Shown here piece after piece: positions 18,370 to 26,823 of a stretch of 32,072 nt of DNA (position 1 is the stretch's first letter; each line of letters begins with the position of its first letter). Origin of the DNA: Streptomyces rochei (GTDB lineage Bacteria > Actinomycetota > Actinomycetes > Streptomycetales > Streptomycetaceae); contig MUMD01000017.1 of NCBI GenBank assembly GCA_002155895.1, positions 1 through 32,072 of the forward strand. The letters run 5' to 3'. The notes under the pieces are model-generated. The model did no database searches and was not told the DNA's origin. It was given only the letters and a program-made list of their open reading frames with translations. Made by a program: the position numbers and the translations under genes.

Positions 18370-19416
18370 ATGAACGCCAAGTCCGACGTGCGGCTGCCCG
18401 CCGTTTCCGTGATCATGCCCGTCCTCAACGAGGAGCGGCATCTGCGCGGCGCCGTCCGCGCCATCCTCGCCCAGGAGTACGACGGCGAGATGGAGGTGGT
18501 GATCGCCCTCGGTCCCTCGACGGACCGGACGGACGAGATCGCCGCCGAACTCGTCGCCGAGGATGCCCGCGTCCACACCGTGCCGAACCCCACCGGCCGC
18601 ACGCCCGCCGCGCTGAATGCCGCCATCAAGGCGTCCCGGCACCCGGTCGTCGTGCGCGTCGACGGCCACGGCATGCTGTCGCCGAACTACATCGCCACGG
18701 CCGTACGGCTCCTGGAGGAGACCGGCGCGCAGAACGTGGGCGGCATCATGCACGCCGAGGGCGAGAACGCCTGGGAGGACGCCGTCGCCGCCGCGATGAC
18801 GTCGAAGATCGGCGTGGGCAACGCCGCCTTCCACACCGGTGGCCAGGCGGGTCCCGCCGAGACGGTCTACCTCGGTGTCTTCCGGCGCGAGGCGCTGGAG
18901 CGGCAGGGCGGGTACAACGAGGAGTTCATCCGCGCCCAGGACTGGGAGCTGAACTTCCGCATCCGCGAGGCCGGCGGGCTGATCTGGTTCTCGCCCGAGC
19001 TGCGGGTCTCCTACCGGCCCCGGCCGTCCGTGCGGGCGCTGGCCAAGCAGTACAAGGACTACGGCCGTTGGCGGCACGTGGTCGCCCGCTACCACGCCGG
19101 CTCCATCAACCTGCGCTACCTCGCCCCGCCGACCGCCGTGTGCGCGATCGCCGCCGGCGTCGTCGTGGGCGTGGCGCTGACCCCGTGGGGCTTCGTCGTC
19201 CCCGGCGGCTACCTCGCCGCGATCGTCGCCGGGTCCCTGCCGGCCGGCAAGGGCCTCGGGCTCAAGGCGCGGGCGCAGATCCCGGTGGCGCTGGCGACCA
19301 TGCACATGTCCTGGGGCTGGGGCTTTCTGACCAGCCCGCGCTCGCTGGCCAGGCGGGTCATCGCCTCCCGGCGCCCGGCGGTCCAGCCGGACGCCGACGC
19401 CGCCGGCGCCAGGTGA
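18370..19416 (+). CDS. GT2 glycosyltransferase, ExoA-like, membrane-anchored
   Basis: A 348-aa family 2 glycosyltransferase resembling succinoglycan synthesis protein ExoA. The GT-A fold (about 12-240) starts with VSVIMPVLNEERHL, has the nucleotide-sugar/metal segment RVDGHG at about 97-102 in place of a canonical DxD, and the acceptor-side QDWELNFRI near 197. Two hydrophobic stretches at about 255-300 anchor it in the membrane, so it acts on the cytoplasmic face and probably adds a sugar to a lipid-linked glycan. It is the only non-LCP gene inside the seven-gene LCP region and lies 6 bp from convergent LCP3. A role in building the polymer that the LCP proteins attach is an inference. Confidence 0.93.
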   Translation: MNAKSDVRLPAVSVIMPVLNEERHLRGAVRAILAQEYDGEMEVVIALGPSTDRTDEIAAELVAEDARVHTVPNPTGRTPAALNAAIKASRHPVVVRVDGHGMLSPNYIATAVRLLEETGAQNVGGIMHAEGENAWEDAVAAAMTSKIGVGNAAFHTGGQAGPAETVYLGVFRREALERQGGYNEEFIRAQDWELNFRIREAGGLIWFSPELRVSYRPRPSVRALAKQYKDYGRWRHVVARYHAGSINLRYLAPPTAVCAIAAGVVVGVALTPWGFVVPGGYLAAIVAGSLPAGKGLGLKARAQIPVALATMHMSWGWGFLTSPRSLARRVIASRRPAVQPDADAAGAR

Positions 19417-19422
19417 GGTCTG

Positions 19423-21102
19423 TCAGGACCAGGTGAACGCCGGGTTCACGTGCATGCAGGCGCCCTCGTCCGCGCCGTTGAGGGCCTCGGCCGACTCGGG
19501 CGTGGTGTCGTCGGCCTCGGGCGCCCGGTACGCCGTGCCCTCGCGCCAGTCGGCGCCCACGACGACGGTGACGCCCGAGACGTCGGTCGAGCGCCGCACC
19601 GAACTCGCCGGGACGCCCAGGGACTCGGCGACCCGCCGCGCGTCGCCCTCGAGGTCGGCGCTCGGGTAGCGGACGACGGTGCGCTCCTCGCTCGGCAGCA
19701 CCGAGGGGTCGGCGAGGGCCCGGTCGAAGCCCCGCTCCACGAGCAGCCCGGCGACCGTGTCGGCCCGTCCGCGGGCCGCCCCCAGGCTGTCGGTGCGGGT
19801 GCCGTTGCGCACCTGGACCGCGATCTCCCCGTCCGGGGCGGCGGGGTCGGCCGGGGCCTCGGGCTCCTGGGAGGGCTCCTTCTTCTCCGCGTCCTTGCCG
19901 TCCAGCGCGATGTCCTCGCGCACCAGCCGGAACAGCTGCTCCGCGTCCTCGGTCGGCTCCACGCGGGCGCCCACGTACCGGTTGGGCATCGTCGTCATGG
20001 TGATGCGCTCCGGCTTCACCTGGCGCAGCTCATTGCTCAGGTCGTACAGCTTCTTGACGGTGTCCAGGCCCGGGTCGACGGTGAGCGCCCGGGTGGCCTC
20101 CTCGGCGAGCCGGCGCAGCTTGTTCGGGTTGCTCAGCGTGGCGTTCTCGCGCAGCGTGCGCACCAGCGAGTTCAGGTACATGTGCTGGGCCTTGGCCCGC
20201 GCGAGGTCGCTGCCGTCCTCGAAGCCGTAACGGGTGCGCAGCCACTGCAGGGCCTGCTCGCCCTTGACCGGGTGGGTGCCCTTCGCCAACTTGAGGCCCG
20301 AGCCGTGGCCCTGGGCGTCGCGGGAGTGGATGTTGGCGTCCACGCAGACCGGTACCCCGCCGACGGCGTCCGCCATCGACACCACGCCCGCGAAGTCGAC
20401 CATGACGAAGTGGTCGATGTGGATGCCGGTCAGCTCCTGCCAGGTGGCGACCGTGCAGCCGGGGCCGCCGTGGCCGAGGCTCTGATTGGTCATCACCCGG
20501 CCCTCGCTCGCCGGGTAGACCTTCCCGTCGTCCGGGTCGGTGCACTTGGGGATGTGCACCAGGGTGTCGCGGGGCATGCTGACCACCGACATGTTGCTGC
20601 GGTCGGCGGAGAGGTGCACCAGCATCTGCACGTCCGCCAGCGGCGTCGAGCCGAACGTCTCGCGGGCGCCGCCCAGTTGCTGGTTCTCCTCGCTGTCCCG
20701 GGCGTCGGAGCCGATCACCAGGATGTTCAGCGGGGTCTGCCCGGCCGCGTTCGGCGTCGGCGCGGCGACCTTGCTGTCGCCCAGGTTCAGCGGGTCCTTC
20801 TCGATGTTGCTGTTGAGGTGCTCGTAGTAGAGGTAACCGGCGCCCGCCGTACCCACTATGAGCACGGCGAGCGTCAACGCCGTCCAGCGCAGCACCCGGC
20901 GGGCCCGACGGCCCCGGCCCGGGCGGCGTCCGCCGGCCGCGTCGCCGACCCCGCCTCCGCCGCCGTCCGCGTCACCGGCCCCTTCGAGGGCGGTCTCGGC
21001 CCCCTCGGCCCGCTCGGCTCCCTCGGCCGCCTCGGGGCCGTCCGGTGCGCCCTGACGGGCGTCCTCCCCCTGCGTGCTCCCCCGCACACTGCTCCGCGTC
21101 AT
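19423..21102 (-). CDS. LCP-family protein 3 (type A) with LytR_C domain
   Basis: A 559-aa LCP protein, the first A member of the A-B-A-B array; its closest relative here is LCP5. An acidic Glu/Gly/Ala-rich cytoplasmic tail (1-60), a short Arg-rich patch and a membrane segment (about 71-91) lead into the LCP domain (about 124-310). GSDAR (131-135), MPRDT, DHFVMVDFAGV and LQWLRTRYG are conserved. The usual R-S-D-T position reads LADVQM (155-160) and the RQQ helix reads AKAQHMY, so substrate handling may differ. A Glu/Pro linker precedes the LytR_C domain (about 435-525), and a conserved cysteine sits near the C-terminus. The ATG at 21102 has GGGAGGG upstream; a GTG at 21120 is an alternative. 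A perfect 18-bp palindrome at 21122-21139 lies just upstream in the 77-bp gap to LCP4. Confidence 0.92.
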   Translation of the reverse strand: MTRSSVRGSTQGEDARQGAPDGPEAAEGAERAEGAETALEGAGDADGGGGGVGDAAGGRRPGRGRRARRVLRWTALTLAVLIVGTAGAGYLYYEHLNSNIEKDPLNLGDSKVAAPTPNAAGQTPLNILVIGSDARDSEENQQLGGARETFGSTPLADVQMLVHLSADRSNMSVVSMPRDTLVHIPKCTDPDDGKVYPASEGRVMTNQSLGHGGPGCTVATWQELTGIHIDHFVMVDFAGVVSMADAVGGVPVCVDANIHSRDAQGHGSGLKLAKGTHPVKGEQALQWLRTRYGFEDGSDLARAKAQHMYLNSLVRTLRENATLSNPNKLRRLAEEATRALTVDPGLDTVKKLYDLSNELRQVKPERITMTTMPNRYVGARVEPTEDAEQLFRLVREDIALDGKDAEKKEPSQEPEAPADPAAPDGEIAVQVRNGTRTDSLGAARGRADTVAGLLVERGFDRALADPSVLPSEERTVVRYPSADLEGDARRVAESLGVPASSVRRSTDVSGVTVVVGADWREGTAYRAPEADDTTPESAEALNGADEGACMHVNPAFTWS

Positions 21103-21179
21103 CTCCGCGTCCCTCCCCACCCCCGCGCCGCGGCGCGGGCCCGTCGCCGCCCTGTGAGACGTACGGCGGGCCCGTCAGG

Positions 21180-22844
21180 TCAACTGGCGCACAACTTCTG
21201 GTCGGCCGTCGTCTTGTCCACGTCCGGCGTCTCCACCGACGTGGCGTCGAGCTTGACCCCGGGACCCTTGAAGTCCTTGCCGAGGGTGAGGGTCATGGTG
21301 GGCAGGCCCTGGGCGTTGGTGACGCTCTCGCCGGGTTTCATGGCGGCGCCGGACAGGCCGAGGATCTCGGCGAGGGCGCGGGCCTGGTCGGCCTGGTCGG
21401 GGGCGTACTCCAGGGTGGTCTTGGCCGCCTCGGCCTGCGCGTTGCCCGCGTTCTCGGACTTGGTGACGCCGGCCGTGGTCTGGAGGTAGTTGAGTTCCTG
21501 CTGGGCGCTGCCCGCCGGAGCGCCGCCGTTGAGGATGCGGACGCGGACCTCGGAGGGGTCGGACTTCTCGCCCTCCAGGCGGGCGGCGACGGCGGCGGCC
21601 TCCTTCTTCTTCGCCGCCTTCTCCTTCTTCTCGACCTCGGTGAAGGAGATGTCGTTGCGGATCGTGCTGAAGACCTGCTCGGCGGTGCCCGGCTTGAGGA
21701 CGACCGTCACCGGCTTCGGCTCGGCCGGGTTGTCGATCACCGGCACCGTCATGAAGGTGATGTTCTTCGTCGGCACCTTCTTCAGCTCCAGGGCGATGTC
21801 CTTGAGCGTGCCCACGTTGCCGATGGGCTTGTCCACGGTCAGCGCCTTGGTGGCGGCTTCGGCCAGCTTCACCAGCTTGGTGGGGCTGGTGAGGGTGTCG
21901 CCGGAGGCCATCTTCCGCATCAGCGAGCCCAGGAACTGCTGCTGCACCTTGATGCGGTCCAGGTCGCCCTCGTTGCCGAAGGCGTGCCGGGTGCGGACGA
22001 AGGCGAGGGCCTGCTCGCCCTCGACCTTGGACTCGCCGGCGGGCAGCTTGAGGTGGGACTTCGGGTCGTCCACGGCCTTCTCCACGCAGACGTCGACGCC
22101 GTCGACGGCGGTGGTGAGCGTCTTGACCGCGTTGAAGTCGGCCATCATGAAGTGGTCGGGCTTGATGCCCGTCGCCTCCGCCACCGTGCGCATGGTGCAG
22201 CCCGCGTCCCGGCCGTCCTCGCCGAGGCTCCGGTTGAAGCGGACGTCCTGCTCCCCGGGGACGATCTCCGTCGAGCCGTCCTCCTGCGTGGTCTCGCAGT
22301 CGGGGATGTCGACGATCAGGTCGCGGGGGATGCTGAGCGCGGTGGCGTTGGAGCGGTCCTCGGCGACGTGCAGCAGGATCGTGGTGTCGGCGTGGCCGAC
22401 GCTGCCCTTGTCGCCGTAGCCCTCGTTGCCCGCGCCGGTGCGCTTGTCGGTGCCGATGATGAGGATGTTGAAGGCTTCGTCCTTCTTGAAGCTGCTGCTT
22501 CCGGCGCTGCCGACGTCCGTCGTGGTGACGTTGCCCTCGAGGTGCTTGAGGTACAGGTATCCGCCGACACCGGCCACCAGGACGACGAAGGCCGTGCTTC
22601 CGCCGGCCCACAGCAGGGCCTTCTTCCCCTTCGACTTCTTCGCCGGGCGGCGTCCGCGCCGCCCGGGGGCCGGCTCCTCGGGTGCCGAACGGCGCCTGCG
22701 CTGGGGCGGTACCTCCCGGCCGGGCACGGGCGACTGCGGTGCGGAAGGGGGCAGTCGCAGTTCGTATTCACCGGTGCGCGGGTTCAGTACCCACTGGTCT
22801 GCGGGGTCGACGTCGTCTGCCCGCCCACGTCCTTGCGCGTCCAC
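21180..22844 (-). CDS. LCP-family protein 4 (type B) with LytR_C domain
   Basis: A 554-aa LCP protein, first B member of the array and about two thirds identical by eye to LCP6 across the LCP domain. An unusually conserved cytoplasmic start (1-41, including DPADQWVLNP and TGEYELRL) precedes a basic Lys/Arg stretch, one membrane segment (about 76-98) and the LCP domain (about 124-330). GTDKR (131-135), HADTT (151-155, where Arg is usual before the Asp), IPRDL (172-176) and AFVRTRH are present. The LytR_C domain follows a Glu/Lys-rich linker. The GTG at 22844 is chosen because it is the only start conserved in frame with LCP6; a GTG at 22871 (9 residues longer) with AAGGTG upstream is a real alternative. 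Confidence 0.92.
   Translation of the reverse strand: MDAQGRGRADDVDPADQWVLNPRTGEYELRLPPSAPQSPVPGREVPPQRRRRSAPEEPAPGRRGRRPAKKSKGKKALLWAGGSTAFVVLVAGVGGYLYLKHLEGNVTTTDVGSAGSSSFKKDEAFNILIIGTDKRTGAGNEGYGDKGSVGHADTTILLHVAEDRSNATALSIPRDLIVDIPDCETTQEDGSTEIVPGEQDVRFNRSLGEDGRDAGCTMRTVAEATGIKPDHFMMADFNAVKTLTTAVDGVDVCVEKAVDDPKSHLKLPAGESKVEGEQALAFVRTRHAFGNEGDLDRIKVQQQFLGSLMRKMASGDTLTSPTKLVKLAEAATKALTVDKPIGNVGTLKDIALELKKVPTKNITFMTVPVIDNPAEPKPVTVVLKPGTAEQVFSTIRNDISFTEVEKKEKAAKKKEAAAVAARLEGEKSDPSEVRVRILNGGAPAGSAQQELNYLQTTAGVTKSENAGNAQAEAAKTTLEYAPDQADQARALAEILGLSGAAMKPGESVTNAQGLPTMTLTLGKDFKGPGVKLDATSVETPDVDKTTADQKLCAS
21265..21420. repeat. 156-bp tract identical to 25048-25203 (copy 1)
   Basis: This part of the LytR_C coding region of LCP4 is base-for-base identical to the matching part of LCP6, and a further 20 bp match beyond two mismatches on its left. 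Sequence on either side diverges, including at silent sites, which points to gene conversion or a recently homogenised segment. Confidence 0.9.
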
Positions 22845-22960
22845 GGTCTCCCAATCCTCCGTAGGGGCCACGCGGCACCTTCTGCCTGAAGGCGCACGAT
22901 AAAGGGTCAACATGTGCACGACGCCAGGGCGGACCTCGCGGCGGGGGCACCGGAGCGCTC

Positions 22961-23031
22961 ACACTATCCGCCCGGTTCGGCGTCGAACGACTTCGGTGGC
23001 ACGCCGTGCGCCCCTACAACCGGGCAAATCC
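22961..23031 (-). promoter_or_regulatory. Candidate LCP4 promoter conserved with LCP6
   Basis: On the minus strand a -10-like TAGTGT (22961-22966) is followed by GAGCG and preceded by CGAACCGGGCGGA. About 50 nt further upstream lies GGATTTGCCCGGTTGTA (23015-23031). Both elements recur at nearly the same spacing in front of LCP6. The leader to the chosen LCP4 start would be about 110 nt. Confidence 0.5.
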
Positions 23032-23050
23032 CTCCTATTTTCCCGAGTTC

Positions 23051-24733
23051 CTACCATCGGTAGGGCTTGTACACGTCCATGCACGTGCCGGAGTCCGACC
23101 CGTTGAGGGCGTCGCTGCCCTCCGGCAGGTCCCCGGCCTCGGGTTTGCTCTGCTCCGGGTACGACGTTCCCGAGCGCCAGTCCGCTCCCACCACCAGCGT
23201 GATCCCGGACACGTCCGCGGACTTGCGCACCGAACTCGCCGGAATGCCCAGGGCCTCCGCCACCCGCCGGGCGTCCCCCGCCGTCTCCGCGCTCGGGTAG
23301 CGCACCACGGTCCTCTCCTCGGCGACGGCGGCCGAGGTGTCCGTGGCCGCCTTGACGAAGCCCTGGCGCGTCAGAGCCCGGGCGACCTCCGTCGCGCGGC
23401 CGCCGACCGGTCCGAGGGTCGCGGAGCGGGTGGCGTTGCGGACCAGGACGCCGATCTCGGCGTCGGGGGCGGCCCGGTCCTGCCGCCCCTCCCGCGCGGC
23501 GGCCGAGCCCTCAGCGCCGCCACCTTCGGAACCGCTGCCCTTTCCGGTGTCCTCGCCGCCCCTGTCGCCCTTGCCACCCTTGCCGCCCTTGTCGTCGTAG
23601 GACACGTCGTCGCGGAGCATCGCCCACATCCGCTCCGCGTCCTCACCGGCCGGGAGCAGGTGGTTCCCGTCCTGGGGGTCCTCGACGGTGGGCATCGTCG
23701 TCATGGTGATGCGGTCCGTCGGCACCGTCTTCAACTGCATGCCCAGGTCGTAGAGCTTCTTCACCGTGCCGATCTCCTCGGAGACCGTCAGGGACTCGGT
23801 GGCCGCCTCGGCCAGACCCATCAGCCGGCCGGTGTCGGTGAAGACGTTCTGGCTCTTCAGCGTGCGGATCATCGAGTTCATGTACATGTGCTGCGCCCGC
23901 GCGCGCAGCAGGTCGCTGCCCCAGGCATGCCGGGTGCGCAGCCACTGGAGCGCCTGCTCGCCCTCGACCTTGTGCCGCCCGGCGGTCATCTTCAGCCCGG
24001 AGCCGCCCGGCACGGCGGGCAGCGGGCGGTCCCACACGTTCTGGTTGACGCACACCTCGACGCCGCCGACGGCGTCCGCCATCGACACGACACCGGCGAA
24101 GTCGATGGTCATCCAGTGGTCGATGTAGACGCCGGTCAGCTTCTCCCAGGTGGCCAGGGTGCAGCCGGCGCCGCCCCGGCCCAGCGACTCGTTGATGATC
24201 GCGTTGGTCGCCGGGTACTTCTCACCGGTCTTCGGGTCCGTGCACGCGGGGATGTCCACCCTGGTGTCCCGCGGGATGCTCACCACAGAGGCGCTCTTGC
24301 GGTCCGCGGCCAGGTGGATGAGCATCTGCACGTCGCCCAGCGGCGGGTTGTCGCGGTGGTTCCTGCCGCCGCCCAGGGCCACGTTGGCGTCGGAGGCGCG
24401 ACTGTCGGAGCCGACCAGCAGGATGTTGAGGGGCGTCTGCCCGGCCGCGTTCGGCTCGGGCCTGTCCGCCTTGGAGTCGCCGCTGCTGCGCTCGCCCTTC
24501 TCGATGTTGCCGTTCAGGTGCTCGTAGTAGAGGTATCCGGCGCCGGCCGTGCCGAGTATCAGCACCGCGAGGACCGTCGCCGACCAGCGCAGCGCGCGGT
24601 GCCCGCGTCCGGCGCGCCGCGTGCCGGTCCGGCTGCCGCCGCTCCGCGTGCCGCCCCCGGGGCCCCCGCCGCCCCGGGGGCGCCGGACGGCGTCCGGTCG
24701 CGTCCCCTCCTCGTGCACCCTGCTCTGCGTCAT
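23051..24733 (-). CDS. LCP-family protein 5 (type A) with LytR_C domain
   Basis: A 560-aa LCP protein, second A member of the array and paralogue of LCP3. A Gly/Arg-rich cytoplasmic tail (1-47), a membrane segment (about 48-70, ending AGAGYLYYEHLN as in LCP3) and the LCP domain (about 101-290) carry GSDSR (108-112), LGDVQM (132-137) in place of R-S-D-T, IPRDT, DHWMTIDFAGV and LQWLRTRH. A Gly/Lys/Asp-rich linker (about 390-425) leads to LytR_C, with VRYPSAETAGDARRVAEALG and the closing CMDV motif also seen in LCP3. The ATG at 24733 has GGGAAG upstream. The gap to LCP6 is 226 bp, against 77 bp in the other module, and contains a strong hairpin, so LCP5 may have its own promoter. Confidence 0.92.
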   Translation of the reverse strand: MTQSRVHEEGTRPDAVRRPRGGGGPGGGTRSGGSRTGTRRAGRGHRALRWSATVLAVLILGTAGAGYLYYEHLNGNIEKGERSSGDSKADRPEPNAAGQTPLNILLVGSDSRASDANVALGGGRNHRDNPPLGDVQMLIHLAADRKSASVVSIPRDTRVDIPACTDPKTGEKYPATNAIINESLGRGGAGCTLATWEKLTGVYIDHWMTIDFAGVVSMADAVGGVEVCVNQNVWDRPLPAVPGGSGLKMTAGRHKVEGEQALQWLRTRHAWGSDLLRARAQHMYMNSMIRTLKSQNVFTDTGRLMGLAEAATESLTVSEEIGTVKKLYDLGMQLKTVPTDRITMTTMPTVEDPQDGNHLLPAGEDAERMWAMLRDDVSYDDKGGKGGKGDRGGEDTGKGSGSEGGGAEGSAAAREGRQDRAAPDAEIGVLVRNATRSATLGPVGGRATEVARALTRQGFVKAATDTSAAVAEERTVVRYPSAETAGDARRVAEALGIPASSVRKSADVSGITLVVGADWRSGTSYPEQSKPEAGDLPEGSDALNGSDSGTCMDVYKPYRW

Positions 24734-24852
24734 GTCCCTCTTCCCGCCCTCGGGCCCGCGAACATGCCGTCGCGCGCCACCCGTTCGCACTGTTGGACGT
24801 ACGGGGCCCCTGGTTGGCTGTACGGCGACGCCCGCGGATTGCTCCGGTCACG

Positions 24853-24884
24853 CGGAGCGACGTCCTTCTCGGGAAGGCGCTCCG
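24853..24884 (-). terminator. Hairpin between LCP6 and LCP5
   Basis: CGGAGCG (24853-24859) pairs with CGCTCCG (24878-24884), and CCTTC (24864-24868) pairs with GAAGG (24873-24877) around a 4-nt loop, giving 12 base pairs with one 4-nt bulge. It may end LCP6 transcription or act as an attenuator before LCP5. There is no T run. Confidence 0.5.
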
Positions 24885-24959
24885 GCCCCGGCCGTCCTCC
24901 GCCGCCGCCGCGCCGATGGACCGTTGTCGCCCTGTCAGACGCGATCGGGGCCCGTCAGG

Positions 24960-26708
24960 TCACTTCGCGCACTCCACCTTGTCGGCCGTGGACTTGCGGG
25001 CCTCTTCGGGCGCTTCCGCCGAGGCGGCGTCGAGCTTGACCCCGGCGCCCTTGAAGTCCTTGCCGAGGGTGAGGGTCATGGTGGGCAGGCCCTGGGCGTT
25101 GGTGACGCTCTCGCCGGGTTTCATGGCGGCGCCGGACAGGCCGAGGATCTCGGCGAGGGCGCGGGCCTGGTCGGCCTGGTCGGGGGCGTACTCCAGGGTG
25201 GTCCTGGCGACCTCGGCGTCGGCGTCGCCTGCGTTCTCGGACTTGGTGACGCCGGCCTCGTTCTGCAGGTACAGCAGCTCGCGCTGGGCGCTGCCGTCGG
25301 GGGCGCCGCCGTTGAGGACGCGGACGCGCACCTCGGAGGGGTCGGACTTCTCGCCCTCCAGACGGGCGGCGACGGCGGCCTTCTCCTTCTTCTCCTTCTC
25401 CGACTCCTTCTTCTTGACCTCGGTGAAGGAGACGTCCTCCTTGATCATGTCGAAGACCTGCCGGGCGGGCTCCTCCTGGAGGACGACCGTCGCCTTGACC
25501 TTCTCGGCGGGGTTGTCGCGCACCGGCACCGTGACGAAGGAGAGGTTCTTGGTGTTGAGCTTGCCCAGTTCGAGCCCGAGGTCCTTCAACTTGCCGATGT
25601 CGTCCAGCGTGGAGTCGACAGTCAGGGCCTTGGTCCCCGCCTCCGCCAGCTTCACCATCTTCGAGGGGCTGGTGAGCGTGTCGTTGGACTTGAGCTTGCG
25701 CATGAGCGAGCTGAGGAACTGCTGCTGGATCTCGATGCGGCTCAGGTCGCCGCCGAAGCCGACGGAGTGCCGGGTGCGGACGAAGGCGAGGGCGTCCTCG
25801 CCCTCGATGGTGTGCTTGCCCGCCGGCAGGTTCAGGTGCGAGTCGGGGTCGTTGATGTCCTTGGCGAGGCAGACCTCGACGCCGCCGACCGCCGAGGTCA
25901 GCGTCTTGACCGCGTTGAAGTCGGCCACCATGAAGTTGTCGGGCCTCACCCCGGTCAGTTCGGTGACGGTCCGCATGGTGCAGCTGGGGGTACGGCCGCT
26001 CTGGCCGAGGCTCTGGTTGAAGCGGACGCCGGTGGAGCCGGGGATGACCTTCGTGGAGCCGTCCTCCTGCGTGGTCGGGCAGTCGGGGATGTCGACGATC
26101 AGGTCGCGGGGGATGCTCAGCGCGGTGGCGTTGGAGCGGTCCTTGGAGACGTGCAGCAGGATCGTCGTGTCGGCGTGGCCCGCGCTGCCGTTGTCGCCGT
26201 AGCCCTCGTTGCCGGAGCCGGTGCGCTTGTCGGTGCCGATCAGCAGGATGTTGATCGCCTGGTCCTTCTGGAAGCCGCCGGTGCCCGCGCCGTCGTCCGG
26301 GAGGGACTCGATGTTGTCGTTGAGGTGCTGCAGGTACAGGTAACCGGCCGTACCGGCGGCGAGGACGACGAGCGCCATGGTCCCGCCGGTCCACAGCAGG
26401 ATCTTCTTGCCCTTCGACTTCTTCGCCGGCCGCCGCCGTCCCCGCCGCCCGGGTGGCGGCTCCTCGGGGGCCGTGCGGCGTCTGCGCGGCGGGGGGACCT
26501 CACGCTCCGGTGCGGGGGCGGAGGCGGACGCCGGTGCGCCGCGGCGGCGTGACGCGCGGCCCGTGCCGCCGGCACCGCGCTGACCCGGGACCCGCGACTG
26601 CGGTGCGGAAGGGGCCAGTCGCAGTTCGTATTCGCCGGTTTCCGGATTGAGTACCCACTGGTCTGCGGGGTCGATGTCCTCCACCCGCCCACGGCCTTGC
26701 GCGTCCAC
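24960..26708 (-). CDS. LCP-family protein 6 (type B) with LytR_C domain
   Basis: A 582-aa LCP protein, second B member and paralogue of LCP4. It has the same conserved cytoplasmic start (1-41, DIDPADQWVLNP and TGEYELRL), a longer Ala/Pro/Arg-rich spacer, the shared AKKSKGKK before the membrane segment (about 103-126) and the LCP domain (about 151-360). GTDKR (158-162), GHADTT, IPRDL, AFVRTRH and the FLSSLMRKL helix follow. LytR_C is at the C-terminus. The GTG at 26708 begins the segment conserved with LCP4; GGAGG lies 12 nt upstream, a little far. The homologous upstream GTG used as an alternative in LCP4 is out of frame here because of a one-base difference. The 261-bp gap to LCP7 carries the conserved promoter elements. 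Confidence 0.9.
   Translation of the reverse strand: MDAQGRGRVEDIDPADQWVLNPETGEYELRLAPSAPQSRVPGQRGAGGTGRASRRRGAPASASAPAPEREVPPPRRRRTAPEEPPPGRRGRRRPAKKSKGKKILLWTGGTMALVVLAAGTAGYLYLQHLNDNIESLPDDGAGTGGFQKDQAINILLIGTDKRTGSGNEGYGDNGSAGHADTTILLHVSKDRSNATALSIPRDLIVDIPDCPTTQEDGSTKVIPGSTGVRFNQSLGQSGRTPSCTMRTVTELTGVRPDNFMVADFNAVKTLTSAVGGVEVCLAKDINDPDSHLNLPAGKHTIEGEDALAFVRTRHSVGFGGDLSRIEIQQQFLSSLMRKLKSNDTLTSPSKMVKLAEAGTKALTVDSTLDDIGKLKDLGLELGKLNTKNLSFVTVPVRDNPAEKVKATVVLQEEPARQVFDMIKEDVSFTEVKKKESEKEKKEKAAVAARLEGEKSDPSEVRVRVLNGGAPDGSAQRELLYLQNEAGVTKSENAGDADAEVARTTLEYAPDQADQARALAEILGLSGAAMKPGESVTNAQGLPTMTLTLGKDFKGAGVKLDAASAEAPEEARKSTADKVECAK
25048..25203. repeat. 156-bp tract identical to 21265-21420 (copy 2)
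   Basis: Second copy of the perfectly identical segment, inside the LytR_C coding region of LCP6. The offset to copy 1 is 3783 bp, about the length of one A-B module. Confidence 0.9.
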
Positions 26709-26823
26709 GGTCGTCCGAATCCTCCGTCGGGGCCACGCGGCGCCCTCCCCTCGAGGCGCCAGGTCTGGCTCACTGAGTGCGCGGCCCGGGCGGAGCCCGG
26801 TGGCCGGGCACACCGGCCCGCTC

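Noticed and set aside
16697-19305. Open frames extending LCP2 upstream through the GT2 gene
   Set aside because: The extension is antisense to GT2 and has no LCP-like features; the TTG at 18231 with GGAGGTG explains the start.
19423-26708. Assembly artefact as the cause of the A-B-A-B array
   Set aside because: The two modules differ throughout in protein sequence, spacer length and intergenic size; only a 156-bp tract is identical, so a simple duplicated contig segment is excluded.
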